26,539 nucleotides of DNA from JBCBSS01 sp039819065 (GCA_039819065.1 JBCBSS010000111.1:1-26539); one strand, 5' to 3'; positions 7,526 to 17,400 are shown, counted from the first letter of the stretch. Notes: generated by a model not told the origin, from the letters alone. Numbers and translations are program-made.

Positions 7526-8188
7526 CTATTCACTCACCTCCGCAATCAATAACCAAAGCACATCCTTTTTCTTCTTGGTGCGATCGATGAAAGGATCTTC
7601 TTGTCGGAGGATTTTGTAGCCTGCCTTTTTAAGATCATCGATGACGTATTTCATATCGATTTCATGTTTGGCTTCTTGCTTAGAGCGACTCCAACCTCTG
7701 CGCTCTTTTGCTATGGGTTCCATGATTACGATCTTTCCGCCAGGTTTGAGCGCTTTTTTGATATGCCCAAGGATATCCATGTAGTCATCCATTTCATGGT
7801 AGGTATCCATAATGAAGACATAGTCTAATGAATTAGCAGGTAGTTTGGGGTTGTCATAGTCACCGACAATGGTTTCTACATGATTGATTTGCTGCTCTTT
7901 AAGCATTGATTTCAGTGTGCTAATTCTTGAGCGGTTTACATCAACAGCGTAAACTTTACCTGAGGTGCCCACTTGTTTGGCAAACTTGAACGTCATATAG
8001 CCTTCGTGGCAACCGATGTCTGCGACAGCATCACCTTTTTGGATACCCATCGCTTCAAAGATGGCTGGAACATTTTGCCATTTGTCTCTGGATTTCCAAT
8101 GCTCGCTGCTGTAGATGTTTTGGGCAATAGCTGCTTTGGCCATTAGCAGATGAAAGATCAATAAGCTGATTTTAGTAAGAGTGCGCAT
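7526..8188 (-). CDS. Exported class I SAM-dependent methyltransferase
   Basis: Residues 1-22 form a signal peptide (KISLLIFHLLMAKAAIAQ) with cleavage expected before Gln. The rest (220 residues in total) is a Rossmann-type methyltransferase: motif I VADIGCHEGYMTFKFAKQVG, an acidic residue after strand 2 (VYAVDVNRS), VGDYDNPKLPANSLDYVFIM, then the post-motif LKPGGKIVIMEP. A SAM-binding enzyme with a periplasmic address is odd because SAM is cytoplasmic; related exported methyltransferases do occur in Bacteroidota, and their substrates are unknown. The ATG at 8188 is required to include the signal peptide. It lies 94 bases downstream of a second methyltransferase gene on the same strand, but the two proteins are not close relatives. 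Confidence 0.85.
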   Translation of the reverse strand: MRTLTKISLLIFHLLMAKAAIAQNIYSSEHWKSRDKWQNVPAIFEAMGIQKGDAVADIGCHEGYMTFKFAKQVGTSGKVYAVDVNRSRISTLKSMLKEQQINHVETIVGDYDNPKLPANSLDYVFIMDTYHEMDDYMDILGHIKKALKPGGKIVIMEPIAKERRGWSRSKQEAKHEIDMKYVIDDLKKAGYKILRQEDPFIDRTKKKKDVLWLLIAEVSE

Positions 8189-8282
8189 AACTAATGCATA
8201 CGGCCTAATCAGTCATGAGTTGATGGCAGGACCAAGCTATAAGACGAACCGTGCAATATTGTGGTCTTATAACATGAATTAC

Positions 8283-9014
8283 TTAATCTGTGACTTTCTT
8301 CGCGATGATGGTTTGCATTCTGTTGATGGGCTCATTTAGCATCACTTTCAACCCGCTTGCCTCAAGAAAGCTTAAGACTTCTTCTATTTTAACCCGGACT
8401 TTGTTGTAAGTGCTGACCTTTTGAACCCATTGATCTTCCTGTCTTTCATATAGCAGGTCCGTTACCTTGACATTTTCTTCATCGTAGTCGAGGATACATG
8501 TTAGTATCCTGTTAGCATCACTCTTTACGGGTATAAATCTTTGGTTATCCTCAAGGCTGTGGCTGTAATCACGAAAGGAGAGTATGAGCAGACCTTCCGG
8601 CTCCAGAATAGTTGATGCATCCTTGATCAATTGTTCGATTTCCCCTCTGTCGTTCAAATGGGTTATTGTATCACCACAACAGCATATCAGCTCGGGCTGA
8701 AGGTGTTCGAAAGACTTGACGTCGCGTATGTCAGCAAGAACAGTTTTGATCTGATCACTGTCAAGCTGTTGCCTGAGTTCATCCAATAATTGCTGGTTGA
8801 AATCTACGGCGGTTACACCAAACCCTGCTTCTGATAGAGCAAGACTTTTAACACCATGACCAGCACCAAGATCAAGCGCTTGTTTGGTCGAATTAGGCTT
8901 AATGCCATTATCACGTAGAACGTTGAGGAAGTTATTCTTTAGTGTATCAAAATCTCCTGCCATCCAACCGTAGAAGTGAGCCAGATGTTCATCATAATGC
9001 TTTTTGACTGTCAT
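8283..9014 (-). CDS. Class I SAM-dependent methyltransferase (cytoplasmic)
   Basis: This 243-residue protein has a clear SAM fold: motif I ALDLGAGHGVKSLALSEAGF (about residues 46-65), acidic tip of strand 2 in VTAVDFN, motif II around LADIRDVK, strand 4 LICCCGDTITHL, and LEPEGLLILSFRDY after it. No signal peptide is present. The N-terminal YDEHLAHFYGWMAGDFD and the C-terminal beta part resemble small-molecule methyltransferases of the Methyltransf_25/UbiE-like group; the substrate cannot be assigned. The upstream flank carries a short direct repeat (9120-9144), and it could be co-transcribed with the exported methyltransferase downstream. Confidence 0.85.
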   Translation of the reverse strand: MTVKKHYDEHLAHFYGWMAGDFDTLKNNFLNVLRDNGIKPNSTKQALDLGAGHGVKSLALSEAGFGVTAVDFNQQLLDELRQQLDSDQIKTVLADIRDVKSFEHLQPELICCCGDTITHLNDRGEIEQLIKDASTILEPEGLLILSFRDYSHSLEDNQRFIPVKSDANRILTCILDYDEENVKVTDLLYERQEDQWVQKVSTYNKVRVKIEEVLSFLEASGLKVMLNEPINRMQTIIAKKVTD

Positions 9015-9119
9015 GTTAATCAGCTTAGGGTGGTAAAAGTACGGATATGACCCGTAAAAGCGGCTTTCAATATATTGATGGTGGATGTTCTGGCTTTGCC
9101 TTATTAGTTAGTCAATACA

Positions 9120-9144
9120 AGACCATTAGGACTAGACCATTAGG
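9120..9144. repeat. Short direct repeat AGACCATTAGG x2
   Basis: AGACCATTAGG occurs at 9120-9130 and 9134-9144, a 14-base period, between the unknown exported protein gene and the cytoplasmic methyltransferase gene. It could be two regulator half-sites for the methyltransferase promoter (about 105-130 bases before its start) or chance. Confidence 0.4.
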
Positions 9145-9169
9145 CCTTTTGATCGTCACTCTTACTGCC

Positions 9170-9850
9170 TCATTGAGTTAGCTCCAAAGGGTGCCTCTGA
9201 TTATACTGTGTGATGAACATCATGACATCCTTTTTCTTGATCTTGGAATCCTTAAAATACTCATCTTCTTTGATGAGATCAACTATCTTGGAAGCTTCAC
9301 TTTTTAGATTATATGTTATACCTGTTCTTAAGTCGACCGCATACTCTCTGATTTTAACTTTTACTTCGCCAGGTGCGTAGATGGGTACAGGATTGCCCGT
9401 CCAATTGTTGTTTCTACGTACTGTTTCTTGTACAAAGTATAGGCTAAGGGACTTTACATGGTGTAATTTGAAATAGCAATAGGAGGAGGCAATCGAGATT
9501 TGGGCATCGAAAGGAACATGTTTAATATAAGGCTCTCCATTGATGCATATACCCCAAACATCTTTAGAGTTTATTTTTTCTACCTTGCCATTGTTGACAT
9601 ACTCAATGTTTTTCATGCATAGCCTGCCTGCTAAAGGATCGCTGTTGGCATTACTTAGTCCTGGCAAAGGCATTGAGGGCTGGTTAGCTTTGAAATCTTC
9701 GATGTTAAGGTAGATGCCATCTTTGAACCGATATTGCTCTTGTTCGTTTTGTGCCGACAGATATGTACATATTGCCATGAACAGGCACATGAAAAGTGAC
9801 TTTTTCAATTGCTTGTGATTTAGGTTAGTAATGCAGTTTACCGGCTTCAA
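9170..9850 (-). CDS. Unknown exported protein
   Basis: The 226-residue product starts with a basic n-region and hydrophobic core (KKSLFMCLFMAICTYLSAQ) ending at a likely Ala-Gln cleavage site near residue 34, so it is probably periplasmic or surface-exposed. The mature protein opens with YRFKDGIYLNIEDFKANQPS, a pattern I have seen in secreted Bacteroidota hypothetical proteins, then mixed strands (DVWGICINGEPYIKH, SYCYFKLHH) and a helical C-terminus (EASKIVDLIKEDEYFKD, KKKDVMMFITQYN). No catalytic motif is recognised. An internal Met nearer the hydrophobic core could be the real start. It is flanked by the methyltransferases and the FMN enzyme on the same strand, which says little about function. 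Confidence 0.75.
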   Translation of the reverse strand: MKPVNCITNLNHKQLKKSLFMCLFMAICTYLSAQNEQEQYRFKDGIYLNIEDFKANQPSMPLPGLSNANSDPLAGRLCMKNIEYVNNGKVEKINSKDVWGICINGEPYIKHVPFDAQISIASSYCYFKLHHVKSLSLYFVQETVRRNNNWTGNPVPIYAPGEVKVKIREYAVDLRTGITYNLKSEASKIVDLIKEDEYFKDSKIKKKDVMMFITQYNQRHPLELTQ

Positions 9851-9930
9851 ATATAATCACTCTCGATAAATCTTTGAAATAGGTTGGATGAACTTTCAAG
9901 CTTTAGGTGTTACTGATTCAAGCCTTCTAC

Positions 9931-11100
9931 TTAAGAATTTTTAATCAGATGTTGGCCTAAGTCTTCTACCTTCTCACACCCCAACTGCTCCATGATTTGG
10001 GTAAGCTGCATTTTCAACATGGCCATGACATGACTGCCTCCTGTATTGCCAAGGGCACCAACACCATACATGAAAGCCCGTCCCAAAAATGTGAAGTGCG
10101 CCCCACTGGCCAAACATCGGGCAATGTCAGGTCCTGAACGGATGCCACTGTCGATCATCACCGTCATTTTATCACTATACTTTTTGGCCAGGTTGGTCAT
10201 AGGTACAATGGTAGACTGTCCAGCATCTAATTGACGCCCACCGTGGTTGGATACGATAAAACCATCTGCACCAAGCTTCAAGGCCTTTTCGGCATCTTTT
10301 TCGTTCACAATACCTTTGATGACCAATTTACCCTTCCATTTATCTCGTAGAATGGTAAGCTTCTCCTCATTCAACCTGCCATCAAAGGTCTGGTTCATGA
10401 ATTGCCCCAATTGCTTCAGATTGAGGTTCTTGGGCATGTAGGGTAGGAGCGTGGCAAAATTGGGCTGTCCGTACTTCAGTGTCTGGAGGGCCCATTTCGG
10501 ACGCGACATGATTTGCAAGATATTGCGCAATGACATACTGGGTGGCATGGCCAAACCATTACGCACGTCTTTATACCTGATGCCAAAGCTCGGTGTGTCA
10601 GCCAATGCTACCAATACCTGACAGCCAGCTTCTGCCGCCCGCTTAAGAACATCGTCACGCAATTTATCTTCAGCTGGATGGTATAGTTGGAACCAGAATT
10701 TGCCCTCGGTTAACTCACCAATTCTTTCTATGCTACTGGTGCTCACTGTGCTAAGAATGAAAGGCACATTGTGTTTCATGGCGGCCTTGGCCAGAATCTC
10801 TGGAGAATTGGGCCACATCAAACCTTGTAATCCTATCGGGGCAACCCCGAAAGGCGCATCATAAGTTTGACCAAACAAAGTGGTACTGATATCCGAGGAA
10901 GTGTGCGCACCCAGGTACTCAGGTTCAAGCTCAACTTTATGAATATCGTCCGTATTCTTTTTCAGGTTAACCTCTTCATTAGCTCCACCAATCAGGTATT
11001 CAAAGGCGAACTTAGGCATTCGCCGTGCTGCACCACTCCTGAGGTCTTCAGTGGATGGAAAAGCAGGGTTAAAGTCTTTATCTGGTAGCTTTTTGCTCAT
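9931..11100 (-). CDS. FMN-dependent alpha-hydroxy-acid dehydrogenase (L-lactate dehydrogenase/glycolate oxidase family)
   Basis: At 389 residues this fits the LldD/glycolate-oxidase TIM-barrel family. Seen in order: LRSGAARRMPKFAFEYLIGGANEE, FGVAPIGLQGLMWPNSPEIL, phosphate/flavin strands FILSTVSTSSIE, WFQLYHPAEDK, LVIKGIVNEKDAEKALKLGA, the catalytic signature SNHGGRQLD with His286, and the FMN-phosphate segment MIDSGIRSGPDIARCLASGA. The family oxidises 2-hydroxy acids such as L-lactate, glycolate or mandelate to 2-oxo acids; the exact substrate is not settled by these motifs. It lies on the same strand as the GH78 rhamnosidase gene across a 246-base hairpin cluster. L-rhamnose catabolism can yield L-lactaldehyde and then L-lactate, so a lactate-oxidising role beside a rhamnosidase is plausible inference. 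Confidence 0.93.
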   Translation of the reverse strand: MSKKLPDKDFNPAFPSTEDLRSGAARRMPKFAFEYLIGGANEEVNLKKNTDDIHKVELEPEYLGAHTSSDISTTLFGQTYDAPFGVAPIGLQGLMWPNSPEILAKAAMKHNVPFILSTVSTSSIERIGELTEGKFWFQLYHPAEDKLRDDVLKRAAEAGCQVLVALADTPSFGIRYKDVRNGLAMPPSMSLRNILQIMSRPKWALQTLKYGQPNFATLLPYMPKNLNLKQLGQFMNQTFDGRLNEEKLTILRDKWKGKLVIKGIVNEKDAEKALKLGADGFIVSNHGGRQLDAGQSTIVPMTNLAKKYSDKMTVMIDSGIRSGPDIARCLASGAHFTFLGRAFMYGVGALGNTGGSHVMAMLKMQLTQIMEQLGCEKVEDLGQHLIKNS

Positions 11101-11112
11101 ATTATCTTAATC

Positions 11113-11287
11113 TCTATACCGTGCAGTCAGGTCTTCTTGCCGTCGTTTGTGTCTTCACAAACGACTACTTGCACGCCTCGTCTGTATCGTGCAGTCAGGT
11201 CGAAAGACCCAACTGCCTTTGTCTTGATCGCCAGGTGGAAACACCTGGCGGCACTCAATCTGATCGAGCGCGTTTGTAACGCGTTCG
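11113..11287. repeat. Hairpin cluster with direct repeat (dispersed element family)
   Basis: Four strong stems fill this gap. GTCGTTTGTG/CACAAACGAC (11142-11165, loop TCTT) sits inside an outer stem CGTGCA/TGCACG (11120-11125, 11170-11175). GCAGT-CA-GGTC-GAAA-GACC-CA-ACTGC spans 11191-11216. CGCCAGGTG-GAAA-CACCTGGCG spans 11229-11250. CGAGCGCGTT-TGT-AACGCGTTCG spans 11265-11287. The 21-base segment 11113-11133 recurs at 11181-11201 with two mismatches. Related hairpins occur at 23857-23879 and in 25925-26291. A short reverse-strand ORF here is a by-product of the repeats. Confidence 0.8.
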
Positions 11288-11346
11288 TAAGACGTTTTCA
11301 CAAATGATGACAAAGAGATGGCTTCGTTCCTCACCATGACAGATCA

Positions 11347-13707
11347 CTATTCTGCTTTAAAATCATAAATTCCAGCACCAATTTCAACTATACTGTTTCC
11401 GTCTTGATCTTTAGAAAAAGTAATGCCCTCTATGGCCTGGAAAGTGCCATTTTCTAATAGCAGTTTATCATTCATATCAATACTATCATATCCTTTAGGC
11501 AAATAAACAGTGGCCGTGGTGTTTTCTGGTACTTCAAGATGCAAGGCGTAACCCTCCCGCCGATCGATTTCTATTTTGATATCACCTTTAATGCTGGGTA
11601 CAGTAGCCTTAATATGCTTTAAGTGACCCATTTGAGGCCTGACATTGAAACGGGTATACCCCGGCGCTGTAGGAGCAATACCGGCCGCATATTGTGAAAG
11701 CAAGGTAAGTCCACCACCGCTCCAGGCATGGTTGACGGTTCCACCACCGTAACCTTCAGCACCAATGCCCCAACCTTCCCAGAGGGTAGTTAGCTCAGGG
11801 TGATTGACCATCTTGTCAAACCGCTCTTGCATTCTTTCTAAAGCGAATTCATCTTGGCCCATTTGATAGAGTGCCTCCAAAACGTATTTTTCCATGTAAG
11901 GGCTGCCGTGCATTTCTTCTTTTAAAACCTTGGTGATAGCCTCAAACTTGTCTTTATCTGCCAGACCACTTACGACTGCCAGCCCTTGTGAACGATCATC
12001 TGTAGCACCTTGGTACTCTGGAGAGCGGTAGCTGGTGCCGTTCCAAAATGCCTTGTTGAAGTTATCTTTAAATGCCTGCATATCAGATGCTATAGATGTA
12101 GCAATCTGATCTTCACCTAAGGCCTCAGCCATCAACCGATACCCGTCTAAAGCCATGTAGTATTGGGTGTTGAATAACAGTCGCATGTCGCGGTCTTGCC
12201 CCCAATCACCCCAAGTCCAGCCCCCTTTTCTTAGCTTGACTGTACCATTTTCTTCCAGTTTCCAAATAGATAAATACTTACCCACTTGAGGGAATACCGT
12301 TCGAATCGGCTCGATATCCCCAGTCTGCCAGTAGTAGTTCCAGAAACCGTAGTACCCGACACTGGAGAGCATTTGAGTGGGCAGTTCGCCATTCCAGTTT
12401 CCAGCAGGTACGGGGGAGAAAATGGTGCTATCTTCTCTTTGCCAACCCATTAACTCGTACATGCCTTTGACCAATAATAGATCAGCACGACGATCCAGCG
12501 CATAGAATGCCTCTCCGCTTTCCAGCACTACATCACCCCACCACTGGGCTCGCTCGCGGTCAGGACAATCCATATAATTATCCCGCATAGTGACATAAAG
12601 TGTGCGTAGTGCCTTTTCCCAAAGCTTATTGTAGAATGGATCATCGCACTCAAAGCTTCCGGCAAACTCGGTATCATAACCAGTTTCACGGTATTGGAGG
12701 TCAAGCACTTTTATACCCTCAGGAATGTAGTAATGTACTTCATGTCCATTGATCCAACCAGGGAGTTCGAATTGCTGCTCACCTTCACTGGTGACATATT
12801 CTGCCCTTAGGTTAGGTGGCCCACCACCAAAGTAGTGATCTGTTCTGATATCTATTACCTGACCAGCCTGGGCATTTATTTTCAAGTATGGATTCACATG
12901 GGCATTATAAGGTAATTTCATTTTAAGGGTGTCACCCTTTGAGTCGAAGGGGAATGCAAGTGCATTTTCATAAGCCTTCATACCGAAGTCTTTCCAGTGA
13001 GGGATAAGCCTTTCTACCAGGTTATTCCAGGGAGCGGTGGGTGGAACGCCTGCCTGAAGCGCGTTAGGGTAGTTTTCTATTTTAATCTGCTCGAAGCCGA
13101 AATCACCTTTCTGCGCATTGAACCGTACATTTGATTCCGGTAGCCGGTAGTTCGGATGAGGCCCGTCTGTCGTTTCAAAAGCCGGATGTGGCCATGCCTT
13201 CCAGGTCGAATCACTGATCAATGGTGCATCACCGCCTACAGTTTCAAAAATGAGTCCCGGACTACCACTATTCTTATGTGTAAAACCTTCCTTACCGAAA
13301 TACCAGACAATGAACCTGATCTCATTCTTGCCTTGCTTAATATACTTACCGATATCGACCACATCAAAGTAAGTATCATGAGGAGTCGGCCCACGTTTTA
13401 ATTGGCCTTCCCTCATTACCATTTCATCGTTGATCCAGAGCCAGTACTTTGAATCCACTGCTACCTTGGCCTTTAGTGCTGATGATGGAGCTTGATCCAC
13501 TTCCCAATCCTTGGCAAAGCAATACCATACATTGGCCGAGTCCGGCATCTCCGAGGACATGATCCACTGAGCATTCCATTGATCGGCGCTGATGACTGGA
13601 TCCTGCTTCGTCTCTTCAGTGGTTTCTGAAGCACACGCCAACAGTACACCCATTTGGATCAATAAGATTGAAAAGGCATTTCTCGTTCTTTTAATATTTG
13701 ATTGCAT
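11347..13707 (-). CDS. GH78 alpha-L-rhamnosidase, lipoprotein
   Basis: This 786-residue protein begins with a lipoprotein signal (LLIQMGVLLACAS, lipobox Cys near residue 25). An N-terminal beta-sandwich region (WNAQWIMSS, VAVDSKYWLWINDE) precedes an (alpha/alpha)6 barrel. The motif DCPDRERAQWWGD (380-392) matches the spacing of catalytic and binding residues known in GH78 enzymes: D380, E385 (predicted general acid), W389, D392. LWEGWGIGAEGYGG places E644 as the likely base, followed by NHAWSGG, and a C-terminal beta-sandwich (FNVRPQMGHLKHIKATVPS). It should hydrolyse terminal alpha-L-rhamnose from glycans at the cell surface or periplasm. It is the third gene of a leftward unit after LacZ-type GH2 and the GATase1-like gene, 46 bases downstream of the latter. 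Confidence 0.93.
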   Translation of the reverse strand: MQSNIKRTRNAFSILLIQMGVLLACASETTEETKQDPVISADQWNAQWIMSSEMPDSANVWYCFAKDWEVDQAPSSALKAKVAVDSKYWLWINDEMVMREGQLKRGPTPHDTYFDVVDIGKYIKQGKNEIRFIVWYFGKEGFTHKNSGSPGLIFETVGGDAPLISDSTWKAWPHPAFETTDGPHPNYRLPESNVRFNAQKGDFGFEQIKIENYPNALQAGVPPTAPWNNLVERLIPHWKDFGMKAYENALAFPFDSKGDTLKMKLPYNAHVNPYLKINAQAGQVIDIRTDHYFGGGPPNLRAEYVTSEGEQQFELPGWINGHEVHYYIPEGIKVLDLQYRETGYDTEFAGSFECDDPFYNKLWEKALRTLYVTMRDNYMDCPDRERAQWWGDVVLESGEAFYALDRRADLLLVKGMYELMGWQREDSTIFSPVPAGNWNGELPTQMLSSVGYYGFWNYYWQTGDIEPIRTVFPQVGKYLSIWKLEENGTVKLRKGGWTWGDWGQDRDMRLLFNTQYYMALDGYRLMAEALGEDQIATSIASDMQAFKDNFNKAFWNGTSYRSPEYQGATDDRSQGLAVVSGLADKDKFEAITKVLKEEMHGSPYMEKYVLEALYQMGQDEFALERMQERFDKMVNHPELTTLWEGWGIGAEGYGGGTVNHAWSGGGLTLLSQYAAGIAPTAPGYTRFNVRPQMGHLKHIKATVPSIKGDIKIEIDRREGYALHLEVPENTTATVYLPKGYDSIDMNDKLLLENGTFQAIEGITFSKDQDGNSIVEIGAGIYDFKAE

Positions 13708-13753
13708 CTGATTAGTAATGTTATGCGTTTTGTTCAGTTTATTCTGCTTTAGA

Positions 13754-14494
13754 TCAATCGGCCAAAAGGAAAGCCAGTATTTCTTTTATAAAAACTTTGC
13801 TGTCTCTGCCCCAATATTTGGTATCTGCCGGTACAGTACCGGTAAGCCTTTCCCCTTTGTCGCTGCCCATCAGCAGGGCAGCCATGCCGTCGGCCAGCAC
13901 GATGATTTTACCTCCGGCCTTTGTCTCAACATAGGCAGAATGAACGTACGGGTCATCTACATAAACCGTACTGATCATTTCACCACCGATCACTGCTCTT
14001 CCACCACTGTAGGGAATTTCGCGACGTGCTTTGCATACTTTGCCTGCTTGAGCAATCGCACCGCAATTGTGTACATAAGGTATATCTGATTCCGTAAGTT
14101 GTATGTCGAATGGCGCAATGATCTCATTGATACCATTGAATGGCGTCCTTTTTTCTTCATCGAATACCAGCAATAACGATCCTCCCTTTTCCAGGAAACG
14201 GACTACTGCCTCTTTCTCCCGGTCATCCAATCCTATCTGAGGAAAGAATAGCAAGAGGCTGTGAGCTGTTCTAAGCAAGCTGTCATTAAAAGGAACATTG
14301 CTCGTTTTGATGGACGCACCGCTCTGTTTGCTCAGGAGGTCAGGATAGGCGTTACTAACGTCGTAGTTCTTGTGGTAAGTATCGTACAACAGCACCTTTC
14401 CGGGTTGGCTTTGTCCATATACCGAGTATGATGTAATCAACAGTATAAACATTGAAGTGATTTTCATACAGTCAACACTAGCCAAGGCACTCAT
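13754..14494 (-). CDS. Exported GATase1-like (class I amidotransferase-like fold) protein
   Basis: The ORF of 246 residues starts with ATG at 14494, inside the stop codon of the GH2 gene (ATGA overlap); Met10 (14467) gives a tidier signal peptide, MKITSMFILLITSYSVYGQ. The mature protein resembles DUF4350/IFT52-like GATase1 domains: KVLLYDTYHKNYDVSN, LLLFFPQIGLDDREKEAVVRF, LEKGGSLLLVFDE, a middle metal- or ligand-suggestive stretch IPYVHNCGAIAQAGKVC, GKIIVLADGMAALLM near the end. I see no clear catalytic Cys-His-Glu triad, so it is probably a binding or accessory protein rather than an amidotransferase. Its position between a beta-galactosidase-like and a rhamnosidase gene implies a role in the same glycan pathway. 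Fold assignment is moderate; function is unknown. Confidence 0.72.
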   Translation of the reverse strand: MSALASVDCMKITSMFILLITSYSVYGQSQPGKVLLYDTYHKNYDVSNAYPDLLSKQSGASIKTSNVPFNDSLLRTAHSLLLFFPQIGLDDREKEAVVRFLEKGGSLLLVFDEEKRTPFNGINEIIAPFDIQLTESDIPYVHNCGAIAQAGKVCKARREIPYSGGRAVIGGEMISTVYVDDPYVHSAYVETKAGGKIIVLADGMAALLMGSDKGERLTGTVPADTKYWGRDSKVFIKEILAFLLAD

Positions 14495-17400
14495 TGGTTA
14501 ACGATTCTGATCAGAAATGAATAAGTATATGGCTGTGCCGGTATTCTAAAAGGCCTGTGGGGAGCGGCATCAATATTCCATGTATTGTCACCTCCTACAC
14601 CCATCTGCTTGAGGTCTATATTGAGGGTGATCTTATCTCCGAAAGCCAGTTCTTCTATGCGATTGGCTTCTTCGATCTGCTGTTGAGTGAAGGGCCATGC
14701 ACTCACGTTCAGAGGATGGCCCATTGTTTCTATGCGTAGCATTTGCCCTTGTTGGTTTTTCAATTCTACCCAATAGACATCTGTTTTATTGCTGCTTTCT
14801 TGTGGTCTCACATAATAGGTGAAATCACCCTTTACAGATTCTGAATAAGCCCATACCATCATCCCGGTCTTTTTATCAGTGTAGCTTTCATAAGGTCCTC
14901 GGCCAAACCATGTCAATTGGTCAAAGGAAGCATCTACAGCAGTTTGCCAACCCAAACGCGGTAGTTCAGGCAGCCCAGCACCAGGCATGAATTGATATTC
15001 GACTTGCAAGCTCCCATCCCCATGTACATGGTAAGTCAACTTAACTGAGCCTTGCCCTTCTTTCAAGCCTAACATAGCAACTACGGTTGCAGAAGTTGTA
15101 TGCTCCATGACCTGAAAATCGGACAATGAGAGTCTTTCATAGGTGTTGGTTTTCCAAATGCCTTGCCTTTCGCGCATGCCCGAGGCACCGTCGTTGTCAG
15201 TGGGCGCACGCCAGAAGTTTGGCTTGCCTTCAACTTTGATGATTTGCGTTTTTCCCTTAGCATATTTGACAAGCAGGCCGGATTGCTTGTCAAAAGTGGC
15301 TTTAATATCACCTGCAACAACTTCCACTTGTTGGCCTGTGTCATTTACAGTAGGTTTTTGAGAAAGGGATGGCTTCTTTAAACTGGGGCTATAATGCCAT
15401 AAGAATTGCTCATTGGCTACGCTAAATCCTTGTGTGGCCCATGGCATATCTTTCTTTAGCACCAATGAGACGTTGAGGTGGTAGCGGTAACCTTGTTCTA
15501 TCGTGATTGAGGGCAGTGACAGTTTCACTTCGCCTTTTTGGTTGGGTAGAATGTCTGGCCCGGGCATTTGTCCACTTTCTAATACCTTACCATCTTTGGT
15601 GATCTCCCATTTTAAATCGTACTCATTCAGGTTAGTGCGGAAGTGACGGTTCGAAATGGTCAAAGTCCCTTGCTTCAAATCTTTGGCTTCAAAAACAGCT
15701 CTTTGCCAGATATATCTGGCTTGCCAACCGCCAGATTTGATTTGACCATCGGCTGAGATCAGACCTTTTTGGACTGGATTCAAATCAGCCTGCTTTTGGC
15801 CGAAGTCGGTACCATGCTTCCAAAGGGTGCGTCCATCTTTACTTTCTTTGGTGATCAATTGATCACGCCAGTCCCAAACAAATGCCCCAACAAACCGTGG
15901 ATATTTGCGAATGGCTTGCCAATAAGTTTCCAAATCTCCGGTGCTGTTGCCTTGTGAATGGGCGTACTCGCACCATATTACCGGTCGGTTATCGTTCGGT
16001 TTAGTGGCCAAATCGACCATCAGTTCAGTTGGCCGGTACATGCGACTGACAAAGTCGGTGTACATGCGATCATTCGGCTCTGGTGAGGGCCACCGGTAAC
16101 CATAGATGTTTTGTGCGCCTTCCGCATGAATGGGTCGTGTAGGGTCGAACTCTTTGATCCAGGCCGATAGTGCAGCATGATTGGGCCCAAAACCGGCCTC
16201 ATTGCCGAGCGACCAACTTATGATACTAGGGTAGTTCTTGTCCCGTTCTACCATTCTAATGCCACGCTCCAGGAAAGTGGTATGCCAAGCGGGGATGTTA
16301 CTGAAAAGTGAACCTTTACCATGACTCTCTATATTGGCTTCATCCATGACATAGATGCCGTATTCATCACATAGCTCATACCAGTAAGGTGGGTTAGGGT
16401 AGTGCGAAGAGCGCGAAGCATTGACGTTCAGTTTTTTCATCAATTCCGCATCGCGGCGCATGGCCTCTTTGGTTACAGCTTTGCCTGTTTTAGCATCCCA
16501 ATCGTGCCTGTTTACGCCGTAGAGTAGTACGGGGATGCCGTTCACTTTGAATTGCCCATCAGAGATGTCAATCTCTCTAAAACCTATCCGCGTACTTCTG
16601 GCTTCTACCAGTTTTCCTTTGTTATCTTTCAAAGAGAGTACTAACGTGTAAAGGTTAGGGTATTCCGCCGACCATTTCTTTGGACTTTCTATATCCACCT
16701 GCATCAGGTTTTGAAAAGGTCGATTACCAATTTGAGGGTAGTGCTCCTTGAGTACTTTTTGTACATCGATTGTTAACGGCTCTTTGAGTACCTGCTGTTT
16801 CTGATCATCATAGAGTGCTGCTTCTATCTTCCAGCCTTCCGTCTGCTTTTCCTCGTAGAATACAATATCAGGTCTGATTTGCAACTTGGCATGTTCATAA
16901 TTCTCATCCAGGTCGGTACGTACAGCGAAGTCGTACAATTGAACCTGCGGGGCAGCTTCTAAGAAGACATCTCTGGTAATGCCGCTCATGCGCCAATGAT
17001 CCTGATCTTCTAAGTAACTGCCGTCGCACCACTGAGATACCTGAAAAGTGACCAGGTTCTTCTTGTCTTGAAGAAAGGGAGTAATATCAAATTCGGCAGG
17101 TAGCATGTTATCCTCGCTGTACCCAACATATTGGCCATTTACCCAAACGGTGAGAGCTGACGAAGCCGCTCCGACATGCAAGGTGATCTGCATATCCTTC
17201 CATGCCTTTGGCATATCGATTTCCTTACGGTATATCCCAGTTGGATTGTAGTCGGTTGGGATATTGGGTTCTTTTACGCCCTTCTTTTCCCAAATTTGAT
17301 GGGTGAGGCGGTGCCATGGTTTGCCATAGCCTTCCAGCTCCCAATTGGAGGGGACCGGAATGGTTTTCCATTTTCCGTCGCTATAAGTGGGTTGGTAAAT

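Noticed and set aside
11155..11337. 60-residue reverse-strand ORF in the hairpin cluster
   Set aside because: It is read entirely through palindromic repeats, so an open frame there is not evidence of coding.
13718..14089. 123-residue + strand ORF
   Set aside because: It is antisense to the GATase1-like gene, which has a signal peptide and coupled start that favour the reverse strand.
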